Assembly (NCBI GenBank): GCA_023391635.1
Contig: JAEWAQ010000022.1
Coordinates: 62,001-126,000 of the forward strand
DNA length: 64,000 bases
Reading direction: 5' to 3'
Source of the DNA: Bacillota bacterium
GTDB taxonomy: Bacteria; Bacillota; Bacilli; Paenibacillales; Paenibacillaceae
A program made the translations under genes and the position numbers. The notes under the pieces were generated by a model, which made no database searches, was not told the origin of the DNA, and saw only the letters and a list, made by a program, of their open reading frames with translations. Position 1 is the stretch's first letter. Each line of letters starts with the position of its first letter. This document shows positions 16,345-23,812 of the stretch, piece by piece.

Positions 16345-17880
16345 TCAGCGCTTGTAGGCAATCGTCTTCTGCGTGAGGAGGCTGTCTCGATCATCCAACA
16401 CTTTCACGGTCAGCTTGCCCGCTTGCGGCAGCTCGTTCATGTTTACCTCCGTGTCGAAGGGAGGCTCGTTTGCCCGCCCGATCAATCTCCCGTCAGGCGC
16501 AAGAAGCTGCACCGTATGCGGCTGCTTGCCGAGCGGCAATTTCACGTAGACAAACAGTTTGACACGATCGGACAGCGGCCCGGCTTGCGCGATTTTTCGA
16601 TAGGCCGCTGGGCGCGGAGCTGCGGCGCCATCCTCGACCGCAGTCAGATAATGGGGCGAAGAATTATATTTCTTGTACGCCGCCAGCATTTCGGGGCTAT
16701 CGTGAAGGTCGTAGTTGTTGTTCTGGTTGTCATAATCGGTCGTTCGCTTATCGAGATCGAAGTACGTAATCGATTTGAGCATCGGATACAGGCGCGGCAT
16801 GTAAGCATACATGTTCGCAAGCTGCCACACGCCCCATGGAGTGAAATCTTCATCCAGCTGATAGCTGTAGAAAGACACCGCGCCTTCCGAGATCATGATC
16901 GGTTTGTGTCCGTATTTCTCGTACAAGGGGCGCAAATAATCGATCGGATTGCCTCCGAGCTTGCGTTCTCCATGGGAATAAGGAATCGTGTACAGCGAAA
17001 AACCGACCCAATCGACATATTCGTCTCCCGGATAATACGGATCGATGTTGTCGCGCGGCAGGAAATTCGGCGACCATACCATCGCCACGTTCGGCGCAAT
17101 TTCGGCCATGATGTCGTGCAAAAGCCGCCATTTCTCCACATATAGCGCCGGATTTCCGTGCCACGGCACCCAATCACCATTCATCTCGCAGGCGAATCGG
17201 AGGAAGACCGGCACGCCCGACGCCGCCGCTTCTTTCGCGAATTGGCGCATATAGGCGTCGTCCTTCACTTCGTCCAGCCCTCCGTGCGGCTCCCAGCCGA
17301 TCTGCAAGGCGCCTCCGAGCTCCTTCACCTGGCGAGCATAGGCGATCGGAAATGCCGACTTGTCCGCATAAAGCCGATTGAAGTGCGTGTAGGTCAAATA
17401 GACGGCGTGCTTCTTGCCGAACGCCGCCTCAGCGCCGAGCGGGCTGCCCGAGAAGCCTTTTCCCGCCGGATAGAGCCCAGCATAGACCCCAGATCGCGGC
17501 TCGAATTTCTCGAGACGGCGATTGCCGACTTCTTCCGCCTGAACCTCCGCGTATACGTCCACGACCGTGCGAATATGGTCGGCGCGTATCGCGTTGGCGA
17601 TGCCCCAGCTCGGTTTGCCGTGCTTCTCCCAATAGACAGCGTTCAAATCATAATAATAGGCTGCCTTGTCATACTGCTTGCGCCGATCGTAGGCGACCGC
17701 GATTTGCTTCGCATGCGAGGCCGCGTAATTCCAGGCTTTGCGGGCAACAGCGCGATCCAATTCAACCTGCAGTTCCGCGATCGAGGGCCCGTGGACCGCT
17801 TGCGACCCAACCCGAGGCAAGTTTGCAGAGCTCAAACCAAGCAATAGTCCAAGGCAGATCGTAACAAGCCATTTCGCCAT
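16345..17880 (-). CDS. Secreted glycoside hydrolase family 26-like protein
   Basis: A 511-residue protein. Residues 1-28 are a signal peptide (WLVTICLGLLLGLSSA). A helical N-terminal region of about 90 residues precedes a (beta/alpha)8 domain of the GH26 type: VFLRFACEMNGDWVPW holds the candidate acid/base Glu at about residue 232, VWSPNF and EYVDWVGFSLY follow, and the nucleophile candidate is Glu about 331 in PIMISEGA. A beta-sandwich-like tail ends the protein. GH26 enzymes are mostly beta-mannanases, though similar domains can cut other beta-glycans. AAGGAG lies twelve bases before the ATG. Confidence 0.75.
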   Translation of the reverse strand: MAKWLVTICLGLLLGLSSANLPRVGSQAVHGPSIAELQVELDRAVARKAWNYAASHAKQIAVAYDRRKQYDKAAYYYDLNAVYWEKHGKPSWGIANAIRADHIRTVVDVYAEVQAEEVGNRRLEKFEPRSGVYAGLYPAGKGFSGSPLGAEAAFGKKHAVYLTYTHFNRLYADKSAFPIAYARQVKELGGALQIGWEPHGGLDEVKDDAYMRQFAKEAAASGVPVFLRFACEMNGDWVPWHGNPALYVEKWRLLHDIMAEIAPNVAMVWSPNFLPRDNIDPYYPGDEYVDWVGFSLYTIPYSHGERKLGGNPIDYLRPLYEKYGHKPIMISEGAVSFYSYQLDEDFTPWGVWQLANMYAYMPRLYPMLKSITYFDLDKRTTDYDNQNNNYDLHDSPEMLAAYKKYNSSPHYLTAVEDGAAAPRPAAYRKIAQAGPLSDRVKLFVYVKLPLGKQPHTVQLLAPDGRLIGRANEPPFDTEVNMNELPQAGKLTVKVLDDRDSLLTQKTIAYKR

Positions 17881-17974
17881 CCTTACTAGCGTCTCCTTCC
17901 GAATGAATCGAAAAGTCGTACTAACAGGTAGCGTTCCCCAATTCGACACAGATCTTCAATCCATCGACGAAATC

Positions 17975-18000
17975 AGAAAAGACGGGCTTGCGCCCGTCTT
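17975..18000 (-). terminator. Intrinsic terminator of the CNNM-type gene
   Basis: AAGACGGGC (17979-17987) pairs perfectly with GCCCGTCTT (17992-18000) around a four-base loop; on the minus strand a TTTT run follows at once. It lies 30 bases past the stop of the gene at 18030. Confidence 0.88.
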
Positions 18001-18029
18001 CGATCCTTAATTGCCATCTATTCAATCGC

Positions 18030-19373
18030 TTAGCCCGTCTCCGCCCGCTCTTCCCAAGCGGCTTCCTCGCTGCTGCGGATTACCATGACGCGGGAGATGC
18101 GCAGATGGTCCGTCTCTTCGATGATGAAGCGAACGGAGCCGTCCTCCGACTCGACGATTTGGTTCTTCTTCGGCGGAATTTCGATCTGCGAGTACATCCA
18201 GCCGCCAATCGTATCGTAATCGTCGGAACTGATGTCGAGGTTGAACAAGCCGTTTACTTCTTCGATCAACATCAAGCCGCTGATCGAATACGTATGTTCG
18301 TCCTTCTTCTCGATCTCGGGGCGCTCCTCGTCGAACTCGTCCTGGATTTCGCCCACGATTTCCTCCATGATATCCTCAAGCGTGACGAGGCCCGCCGTTC
18401 CGCCGTATTCGTCGATCAGCATCGCGATCTGCGTCTTGCGCTTCTGCATCAGCTTCAGCAATGCGCTGATCTGCATGCTCTCGGGCACGGACGTGATCGG
18501 ACGGAGGAGATCGCGAATGTCCGGATTCGCATGGTCCGGCACTTTCAGCAAATCCTTGATATGAATGAATCCGATGATCGTATCTTTATCGTTCTCGCAC
18601 ACCGGGTAGCGCGTATGCATCTCCCTGAGCGCGATTTCCTTATTCTCCGCGAAACTCAAGTTCGCATATAAGCAGCTGATCTCGGTGCGCGGAATCATGA
18701 TTTCACGCGCATTCGTATCGGCAAAATCGAAAATGTTGTCCATCAGCGCCAGTTCGGTATTGTCGATCAGACCGCTCATATGGCTTTCCTTCATCAGGAT
18801 CCGGATTTCTTCCTCGGTATGGGCAGAGTTGGAATCCTCGCGCGTATCGATGCCGAATGGACGCAAAAGCAGGTTCGCCGTTCCGTTCAGCAGCCAGATG
18901 AAAGGACTCATCAGCTTGCGGAACCAAACCATCGGCCAGGCGACTAGCAGCGTGACCATCTCCGCTTTGCGAATGGCCACCGACTTGGGCATGAGTTCGC
19001 CGAGCACGATATGAAGCAGCGTAATGAAGGAGAATCCGATGATGAATGCAAGCGGATGCACGAGCGATGTGCTGATGCCCCAGGCTTCGAACCATGGCTC
19101 AATCATCCGCGCGATCGCCGGCTCCCCGATCCAACCGAGTCCCAGCGAGGCCAGGGTGATGCCAAGCTGACAGGCGGACAAGTACGCGTCCAGATGGTTC
19201 GTCAAGTGGGTCGCTAACGAAGCCCGCTTGTTCCCCTCTTGAACGAGGGCGTCGATCCGGGATCCGCGCACCTTTACCATCGCGAATTCCGCCGCCACGA
19301 AGAAACCGTTCATGAATACCAGTAATGCAATGATGACCAAGTTCACGCCTAGCGGAAAAGGGTCAGGGTCCAA
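18030..19373 (-). CDS. CNNM/TlyC-type CBS-domain membrane protein (hemolysin family)
   Basis: A 447-residue protein: N-terminal CNNM domain with about four membrane helices (residues 10-200, MNGFFVAAEFAMVKVRGSR), a CBS pair (about 215-340, MIPRTEI, YPVCENDKDTIIGFIHIKDLL, DEYGGTAGLVTLEDIMEEIVGEI) and a C-terminal CorC_HlyC domain. Relatives such as B. subtilis YhdP and YugS are linked to Mg2+ efflux; the hemolysin label is historical. The likely start is a TTG at 19373, because AAAGGAGG is separated from it only by a hairpin (see that entry); a GTG at 19340 is an alternative. Confidence 0.85.
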   Translation of the reverse strand: MDPDPFPLGVNLVIIALLVFMNGFFVAAEFAMVKVRGSRIDALVQEGNKRASLATHLTNHLDAYLSACQLGITLASLGLGWIGEPAIARMIEPWFEAWGISTSLVHPLAFIIGFSFITLLHIVLGELMPKSVAIRKAEMVTLLVAWPMVWFRKLMSPFIWLLNGTANLLLRPFGIDTREDSNSAHTEEEIRILMKESHMSGLIDNTELALMDNIFDFADTNAREIMIPRTEISCLYANLSFAENKEIALREMHTRYPVCENDKDTIIGFIHIKDLLKVPDHANPDIRDLLRPITSVPESMQISALLKLMQKRKTQIAMLIDEYGGTAGLVTLEDIMEEIVGEIQDEFDEERPEIEKKDEHTYSISGLMLIEEVNGLFNLDISSDDYDTIGGWMYSQIEIPPKKNQIVESEDGSVRFIIEETDHLRISRVMVIRSSEEAAWEERAETG

Positions 19374-19420
19374 ATCTTTCCTATCGCCGGAAGTCCCGGC
19401 AGATAGGTACACCTCCTTTA
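19371..19420 (-). promoter_or_regulatory. Hairpin between Shine-Dalgarno and TTG start
   Basis: On the minus strand TAAAGGAGG (19421-19413) is followed by TGTA, a hairpin of CCTATC-T-GCCGG, loop GACTT, CCGGC-GATAGG (19407-19380), then AAAGAT and the TTG at 19373. Unfolded, the ribosome site is 38 bases from the TTG; folded, only about ten bases (TGTA plus AAAGAT) separate them, close to an optimal spacing. The hairpin could therefore set or regulate initiation. Confidence 0.6.
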
Positions 19421-19588
19421 GGTTTGAAAAAATAAATACTGGAAAAAGCTCATGCAAACTTGATTATAGCTTAGACGTTTTGCAGTTTTCCGTCAAACGG
19501 CGAATCGGCAAGCAAATGCCGTAGTATTCATCTGTATTCGAGCCTGCTTGAACGCTATGACGATTATTCGGGCTGTTCGGCAATCGAT

Positions 19589-20896
19589 TCACGGACGGTC
19601 GCGCTTGCGTTGATTCAGCCGGATTTTCTCCTCCATGCCTTGCTCGGTCGCTTCATAGAACACGGCTGATTCCAGCTTGTCCGGCAAATACTGCTGCTTG
19701 ACGTAATGTCCCGGATAGTCATGGGGATACTTGTAGCCTACATGCCCCAATTGCTTCGCCCCGCTGTAATGGCCGTCGCGGAGATGATGCGGCACCTCGG
19801 CCGATCCCGCTGCGTCCATAGCCGTCATGATGCGTCCGATGGCGGCCGCTATGGCGTTGGATTTAGGACTCTCTACGGCGAACAGAATCGCTTGCGCGAC
19901 GATATATTTGGACTCCGGCCAGCCAATCCGATGATAAGCTTCCATGGCGCTGACTGCCTGCACCATCGCCTGCGGGTTGGCCAGACCAATGTCTTCGCTG
20001 CAAGCGACCGTGAGCCGTCGCAGGAACGTCATCGGATCCATGCCGAGCTTCTCCACGGCGTACAGGAACCAGAACAGCGCCGCATCGCTGGAGCCGCGGA
20101 CGCTCTTATGAAACGCGGACAGAACGTCGTACCGGGTCGACTCATCCGCCTGGACGGTCGGCTGTCGAATGGACTCTTCCGCAATCTCCAGCGTCACGCG
20201 AACGCTGCCGTCCGGCTCGGAAGGCGACGTGACCGCCGCCAGCTCGAGCGCGGTCAACGCCCTCCTAACGTCGCCGCCTGCCATCGAGGCGATATGGTCC
20301 AGCGCTTCCTCATCGATCGTCAGTTTCATGAATCCGAGGCCTTTGACCGGATCGGCCAAAGCCCGGCGCATCGCAATTAAGGAATGCTCCTTGGTCAGCG
20401 ACTGCAGCCGGAACAGCGTGGACCTCGACAGCAAGGCGCCGTTCACGGAATGGTAAGGGTTCTCCGTCGTCGCGCCGATGAAGACGATCGTCCCTTTCTC
20501 GACTGCAGGCAGGAGCGCGTCCTGCCTGGCGCTGTTGAACCGATGCACCTCGTCCAGGAACAAAATCGTCTTACGGCCGTATAGGCTCTTGTTGCGTTCT
20601 GCCTGCTCGATCACTTCCCGCACGTCCTTGACGGAAGCGTCTACCGCATTCAATCGTACGAAGTCGCCTTCCGTGCGTTTTGAAATAATATGTGCCAGCG
20701 TCGTCTTGCCGCAACCCGGGGGGCCGTACAGCAAAATCGAGGTTACCGCGTCCGCTTCGATTGCCCTTCTCAGCAATTTGCCCGCCCCGACAATATGCTC
20801 CTGGCCGATATATTCTTCTATGGCTTCCGGCCGCATGCGGTCCGCCAACAAGCGATTCCTCGGCTCCGCTTCCGCTCGGTAGCTGAATAGATCCAA
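19589..20896 (-). CDS. rarA: Replication-associated recombination protein RarA (MgsA/WRNIP1 family AAA+ ATPase)
   Basis: A 435-residue clamp-loader-like ATPase acting at stalled replication forks. Walker A GPPGCGKT is near residue 52 and Walker B LFLDEVHRFN near 108, with the ATTENP sensor 1 and a C-terminal tetramerisation domain (YPHDYPGHYVKQQYLPD). The TTG at 20896 behind GGAAGGCGGGAG is the likely start; the ATG at 20920 would sit at the predicted transcription start. In B. subtilis rarA follows tcdA and the 6S RNA gene bsrA; here the cotG-like/cotH pair lies between. Confidence 0.92.
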   Translation of the reverse strand: MDLFSYRAEAEPRNRLLADRMRPEAIEEYIGQEHIVGAGKLLRRAIEADAVTSILLYGPPGCGKTTLAHIISKRTEGDFVRLNAVDASVKDVREVIEQAERNKSLYGRKTILFLDEVHRFNSARQDALLPAVEKGTIVFIGATTENPYHSVNGALLSRSTLFRLQSLTKEHSLIAMRRALADPVKGLGFMKLTIDEEALDHIASMAGGDVRRALTALELAAVTSPSEPDGSVRVTLEIAEESIRQPTVQADESTRYDVLSAFHKSVRGSSDAALFWFLYAVEKLGMDPMTFLRRLTVACSEDIGLANPQAMVQAVSAMEAYHRIGWPESKYIVAQAILFAVESPKSNAIAAAIGRIMTAMDAAGSAEVPHHLRDGHYSGAKQLGHVGYKYPHDYPGHYVKQQYLPDKLESAVFYEATEQGMEEKIRLNQRKRDRP

Positions 20897-20925
20897 TCGA
20901 CTCCCGCCTTCCTTATACATTCCCT

Positions 20926-20939
20926 ATCATAACAGAAAC
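20926..20939 (-). promoter_or_regulatory. Extended -10 promoter of rarA
   Basis: TGTTATGAT (minus strand, 20934-20926) is an extended -10 element; a weak TTCCGA lies 17 bases further upstream. The predicted start near 20919 gives a leader of about 23 bases to the TTG of rarA. Confidence 0.45.
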
Positions 20940-20981
20940 CTGCTGAAATCGGAAGCCGAATAAGATCGTACGTTCCTATTA

Positions 20982-22034
20982 TTACAAATTTTTCATCTCT
21001 TCCTCGACAATTTTGCGCCTTGCCCGGATGTAGCGGCGGATCAAATCGGGCTCATCGAGAAATTCCTCATAGGACCATCGTCTCATCGGATCCAGCCTGT
21101 AATAGGGCGCGATTTGTCCCGAAAGTCTGCGGACGATCGGCATGATCCGTTTCTCCTGGAATGGGCCGTTAAGCGCCTGGCGCAATATTTTTCGATATTG
21201 AACGCGGTACGGGCGATATTCCATCAACTTACTCGTCAATACATTATAACCCTTTACCGGTACTTGCCGATCGTCCTGTATGTGACCATAGCAATCGCGG
21301 CCCCAGGTGCCTTCGTAATCCCAAGGAATGTTCCGGTACTTGCCGGATCCCCGATGGCGGTATATGGCGTAATTTTGCTCGAATCCGTCGTAATTGCCTG
21401 TCAATACGGCGCCGGCCAGCCACCGCAAATAATTGTCCGCATCCAAATTTCCCGCAATGAACGATCTCTCCAGGCCGCCCTCGCGATTGATGCCCCGGAT
21501 GAACGAGGCGAAGCGCGCTTTCTCCGCCGCCCCGCCGAGCCGATGCTCATAACCCGACAATAACGAGGATTTGAGATGGCCCGATTCCGATACGTACAGC
21601 CCGAAATCCGCGTTGTTATTGATGGCGTAAAACAAAGAGGCTGCACCGATCCCCCTGCGTTTGAAGAAAGCTTTGCCGACGCTCTCGATTTCCAAATAAA
21701 CCCCTTGAAAATCGTTGTTTCGATACAACAGCACATGCCGGCATTTGGGCGCATGGACGCTGAGCATCGGGAAGAAAGCGAAGGACAATGCGTTGCGAAT
21801 CATGGACGGGTCATCGAATTCCGCGTTGTAATGATAAGTCAAGCCTCCCCGGACGATATCGTACGAGCGCTTCGGATATTCCCGGGTATGACCTCCGCGG
21901 TAGCGAACTTTCACCGGCACGGTGCTTCCACCGGTCCGCATAGCTGCGGATAAGTATTGGTCGGTCCATAGCCTGTTCTCCAATTCCCTGTCGGCCGATT
22001 CGCTCAGGATGAGCCTTCTGATCGGCAACGTCAT
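20982..22034 (-). CDS. cotH: CotH-family spore coat protein kinase
   Basis: About 350 residues of the CotH kinase-like family. In B. subtilis CotH phosphorylates the coat proteins CotB and CotG in the mother cell. Family features: VRYRGGHTREYPKRSYDI near residue 45, DPSMIRNALSF, GVYLEIESV, and the catalytic-loop region NYDGFEQNYAIYRH followed by NIPWDYEGTWGRD, where the aspartates match positions needed for kinase activity. The frame runs far upstream, but that part overlaps the repeat gene in another frame; the ATG at 22034 (MTLPIRRL) gives the family N-terminus although its ribosome site is only moderate. It lies 166 bases after a CotG-like gene, which suggests enzyme and substrate. Confidence 0.82.
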   Translation of the reverse strand: MTLPIRRLILSESADRELENRLWTDQYLSAAMRTGGSTVPVKVRYRGGHTREYPKRSYDIVRGGLTYHYNAEFDDPSMIRNALSFAFFPMLSVHAPKCRHVLLYRNNDFQGVYLEIESVGKAFFKRRGIGAASLFYAINNNADFGLYVSESGHLKSSLLSGYEHRLGGAAEKARFASFIRGINREGGLERSFIAGNLDADNYLRWLAGAVLTGNYDGFEQNYAIYRHRGSGKYRNIPWDYEGTWGRDCYGHIQDDRQVPVKGYNVLTSKLMEYRPYRVQYRKILRQALNGPFQEKRIMPIVRRLSGQIAPYYRLDPMRRWSYEEFLDEPDLIRRYIRARRKIVEEEMKNL

Positions 22035-22151
22035 CGCGTACCGCCTGCCTCTCCGCACCATTGATCTTGCGCGATGTGTTCTCAGCGTATGCCCGGAGGG
22101 CGATCGCGGAAACGGCATTCGTCTACGCGCAGGCATCAGGTGAACGGCAAA

Positions 22152-22187
22152 GACGTCCCGCCAGTCGGAAATGACGGGCAGGACGTC
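22152..22187 (-). promoter_or_regulatory. Hairpin between cotG-like gene and cotH
   Basis: GACGTCC (22152-22158) and GGACGTC (22181-22187) pair perfectly, and GCC/GGC extends the stem after one mismatch. A short TTT follows on the minus strand. It may be a weak terminator or RNA stabiliser that makes the repeat protein more abundant than the kinase. Confidence 0.45.
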
Positions 22188-22200
22188 CGGGAAGAAGCGC

Positions 22201-22653
22201 TTATTCGTTCCACCAGCCGATGCGGTTACCCGTGCGGTGGCCGGCTTGGCCGGTTTGGTCGCCAATGAGGTTGCCCTTGCTGCGGCCTGTGCGTTGGCCG
22301 TTACGCTGGCCCGTGTGTTGGCCCGTGTGTTGGCTCGTGTGCTGGCTCGTGTGCTGGCCCGTGCGTTTGCCAGTTCGGCCGTCAATGAGGTTGCCCGTAC
22401 GGCGGCCGGCAGGATAGCCGGTACGGTGGCCGGTTTGGCTGCCTCCGAGCGGATTGTCCGTGATGCCCCACAGCGGTTCGCCCACGCGTTGACCGGTATG
22501 TCCGGCTGTACGATTGGCGCGGGCCGGGTCGGTTACGGCGCCTTCATTGCCTGCTTGACCTCCATTGTGACGGCCTGTGCGTCCGACTGTCCGGTTGGCA
22601 GTACGTTGCGGCTGCAAAGCAAACCATTCTGGACCCGGAAACCATAATCCCAT
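22201..22653 (-). CDS. CotG-like, basic repeat protein (probable spore coat, CotH substrate)
   Basis: 150 residues, low complexity, rich in Gly, Arg, Thr, Gln, Asn and His and nearly free of hydrophobic residues except at the ends (MGLWFPGPEWFALQ and IGWWNE). The core is RTG/RTGN/HTGQ repeats, with five tandem four-residue units of TGQH, TSQH or TGQR near residue 100. A textbook GGGAGGTG ribosome site precedes the ATG at 22653, which argues for a real gene despite the composition. In B. subtilis the repetitive, basic CotG is encoded beside cotH and phosphorylated by CotH on serines; here threonine is far more common than serine. Assignment to the coat is inference from context and composition. 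Confidence 0.65.
   Translation of the reverse strand: MGLWFPGPEWFALQPQRTANRTVGRTGRHNGGQAGNEGAVTDPARANRTAGHTGQRVGEPLWGITDNPLGGSQTGHRTGYPAGRRTGNLIDGRTGKRTGQHTSQHTSQHTGQHTGQRNGQRTGRSKGNLIGDQTGQAGHRTGNRIGWWNE
22300..22370 (-). repeat. 12-bp in-frame tandem repeats in the CotG-like gene
   Basis: Five to six degenerate copies of a 12-mer (ACGGGCCAGCAC type on the minus strand) encode TGQH/TSQH/TGQR units. The nearly identical codons suggest recent slippage or recombination expansion. Confidence 0.8.
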
Positions 22654-22759
22654 ATTTAACACCTCCCGAATCAAATTGATACAGTCTATGAGACAGGCTG
22701 CACACCCGATAGAGGCAAGCGCAGTATATGCTGGAAAATAGGCTGATCAAGTCGACCGC

Positions 22760-22905
22760 GGGAGTTAGGCAGTTTGGGTTCATAAATCGGCACCGTGGGG
22801 TGGTTTTGGCGGGAGTTAGGTAGTTTGAGTTCATATCTCGGCGCTGCGGGGCGGGTTTGGCGGGAATTAGGTAGTTTGGGTTCATAACTCGGCGCCTTCG
22901 GCACA
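22760..22905. repeat. Three tandem intergenic repeats, 51-bp period
   Basis: GGGAGTTAGG(C/T)AGTTTG starts at 22760, 22811 and, as GGGAATTAGG, at 22862, exactly 51 bases apart each time. The best-conserved part of each unit runs from the GGGA(G/A)TTAGG to (G/A)GTTCATA(A/T)(A/C)TCGGC; the last third drifts. A related core, inverted and shorter, occurs at 33735-33796. Confidence 0.85.
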
Positions 22906-22931
22906 CCGGCCGGATGTAATGGGAATCGCAA

Positions 22932-22975
22932 CAAAAAAAGCAGCCTCGCACTCGCAAAGGAGTCGGAGGCTGCTT
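22932..22975 (-). terminator. Intrinsic terminator of hisS-aspS-tcdA
   Basis: AAGCAGCCTC and GAGGCTGCTT form a perfect 10-bp stem with GACTC/GAGT(G)C inside; on the minus strand a run of seven T follows. It lies 45 bases past tcdA. Confidence 0.9.
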
Positions 22976-23019
22976 GTCTGTTGCGGGTGAACTGCGGCTT
23001 CTTGCAGCGGATCCCAGGT

Positions 23020-23790
23020 TCATTCACCGGCAACGGCGCTGCCGCTTTTCTGCTCCAGCAATTCCCGCACCGCGACGCCGGTCATGATCAGCCCGACGAC
23101 CGGCGGTACGAAAGCGATGCTGGCCGGCGGCTGCTGCGCCTTGCGGATTTCCTTCGGCGCCGTGTCCGGCACGATTCGCTGCGTTACGTCCTCGCGCGGC
23201 TTCGTCGGCGGCTCCGTCGAGAAGACGACTTTGACGCCCTTCTTGATGCCTTCCTTGCGCAGCTTCTGGCGAATGACGCGCGCGATCGGGTCCATCGTCG
23301 TCTTGGAAATGTCGGCCACCTGGAACTTCGTCGGGTCCATCTTGTTGGCGGCGCCCATGCTGGAGATGATCGGGATGCCGCGGCGCAAGCATTCCTTGAT
23401 CAGATGGATTTTGTACGATATCGTATCCGACGCGTCGATCACGTAATCGAGCTCGTTTTGGAACAGCTGCTCGTACGTCTCTTCCGTGTAGAACATGCGC
23501 AGCGGAATCGTCTCGCAAGCCGGGTTGATCAGCGCGATCCGCTCCACCATCAAGTCGACCTTCGATTGGCCGACCGTCGTCGTCAGCGCGTGAAGCTGGC
23601 GGTTCACGTTCGTAATGTCGACGACATCTTTGTCGATCATGACGATGCGGCCGACGCCGGAGCGGGCCAGCGACTCGGCCGCGATCGCGCCGACGCCGCC
23701 GATGCCGAGCACCGCCACGGTGCTGCCTTTGAGCACTTCGAGCCCTTCCGGCCCGATGGCCAGTTCCGTGCGGGAAAATTGATGCAGCAT
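23020..23790 (-). CDS. tcdA: tRNA threonylcarbamoyladenosine dehydratase
   Basis: 256 residues of the E1/ThiF-like family (B. subtilis YrvM, E. coli CsdL). It uses ATP to cyclise t6A37 of ANN-decoding tRNAs to ct6A. The nucleotide-binding GIGGVGAIAAESLARSGVG is at about residues 29-47, with DKDVVDITNVNRQ and DASDTISYK after it and a hydrophobic C-terminal helix. The ATG at 23790 sits behind GGGAGCGAACGGGAGG, 22 bases after aspS. It is the last gene of the T-box operon, the same order as in B. subtilis. Confidence 0.92.
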   Translation of the reverse strand: MLHQFSRTELAIGPEGLEVLKGSTVAVLGIGGVGAIAAESLARSGVGRIVMIDKDVVDITNVNRQLHALTTTVGQSKVDLMVERIALINPACETIPLRMFYTEETYEQLFQNELDYVIDASDTISYKIHLIKECLRRGIPIISSMGAANKMDPTKFQVADISKTTMDPIARVIRQKLRKEGIKKGVKVVFSTEPPTKPREDVTQRIVPDTAPKEIRKAQQPPASIAFVPPVVGLIMTGVAVRELLEQKSGSAVAGE

Positions 23791-23812
23791 CCTCCCGTTC
23801 GCTCCCTTCCGC

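Larger units (their letters stand above)
22654..23019. other. Intergenic gap holding a repeat array and the tcdA terminator
   Basis: A 366-base gap between the CotG-like gene and tcdA. It contains the leader of the CotG-like gene, a three-copy 51-bp array (22760-22905) and the tcdA terminator (22932-22975). No convincing gene was seen; the only longer frame simply reads through the repeats. Confidence 0.7.

Noticed and set aside
19371..19421. M-box or Mn riboswitch before the CNNM-type gene
   Set aside because: The leader has only one short hairpin and none of the conserved riboswitch cores.
22034..22385. N-terminal extension of CotH
   Set aside because: It overlaps the repeat gene in another frame, is Ala/Arg/Thr low complexity and lacks a ribosome site; the CotH family N-terminus fits the ATG at 22034.
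22760..22905. CRISPR array
   Set aside because: Only three imperfect units in direct abutment with no unique spacers and no cas genes. The same holds for the arrays at 26971 and 55835.
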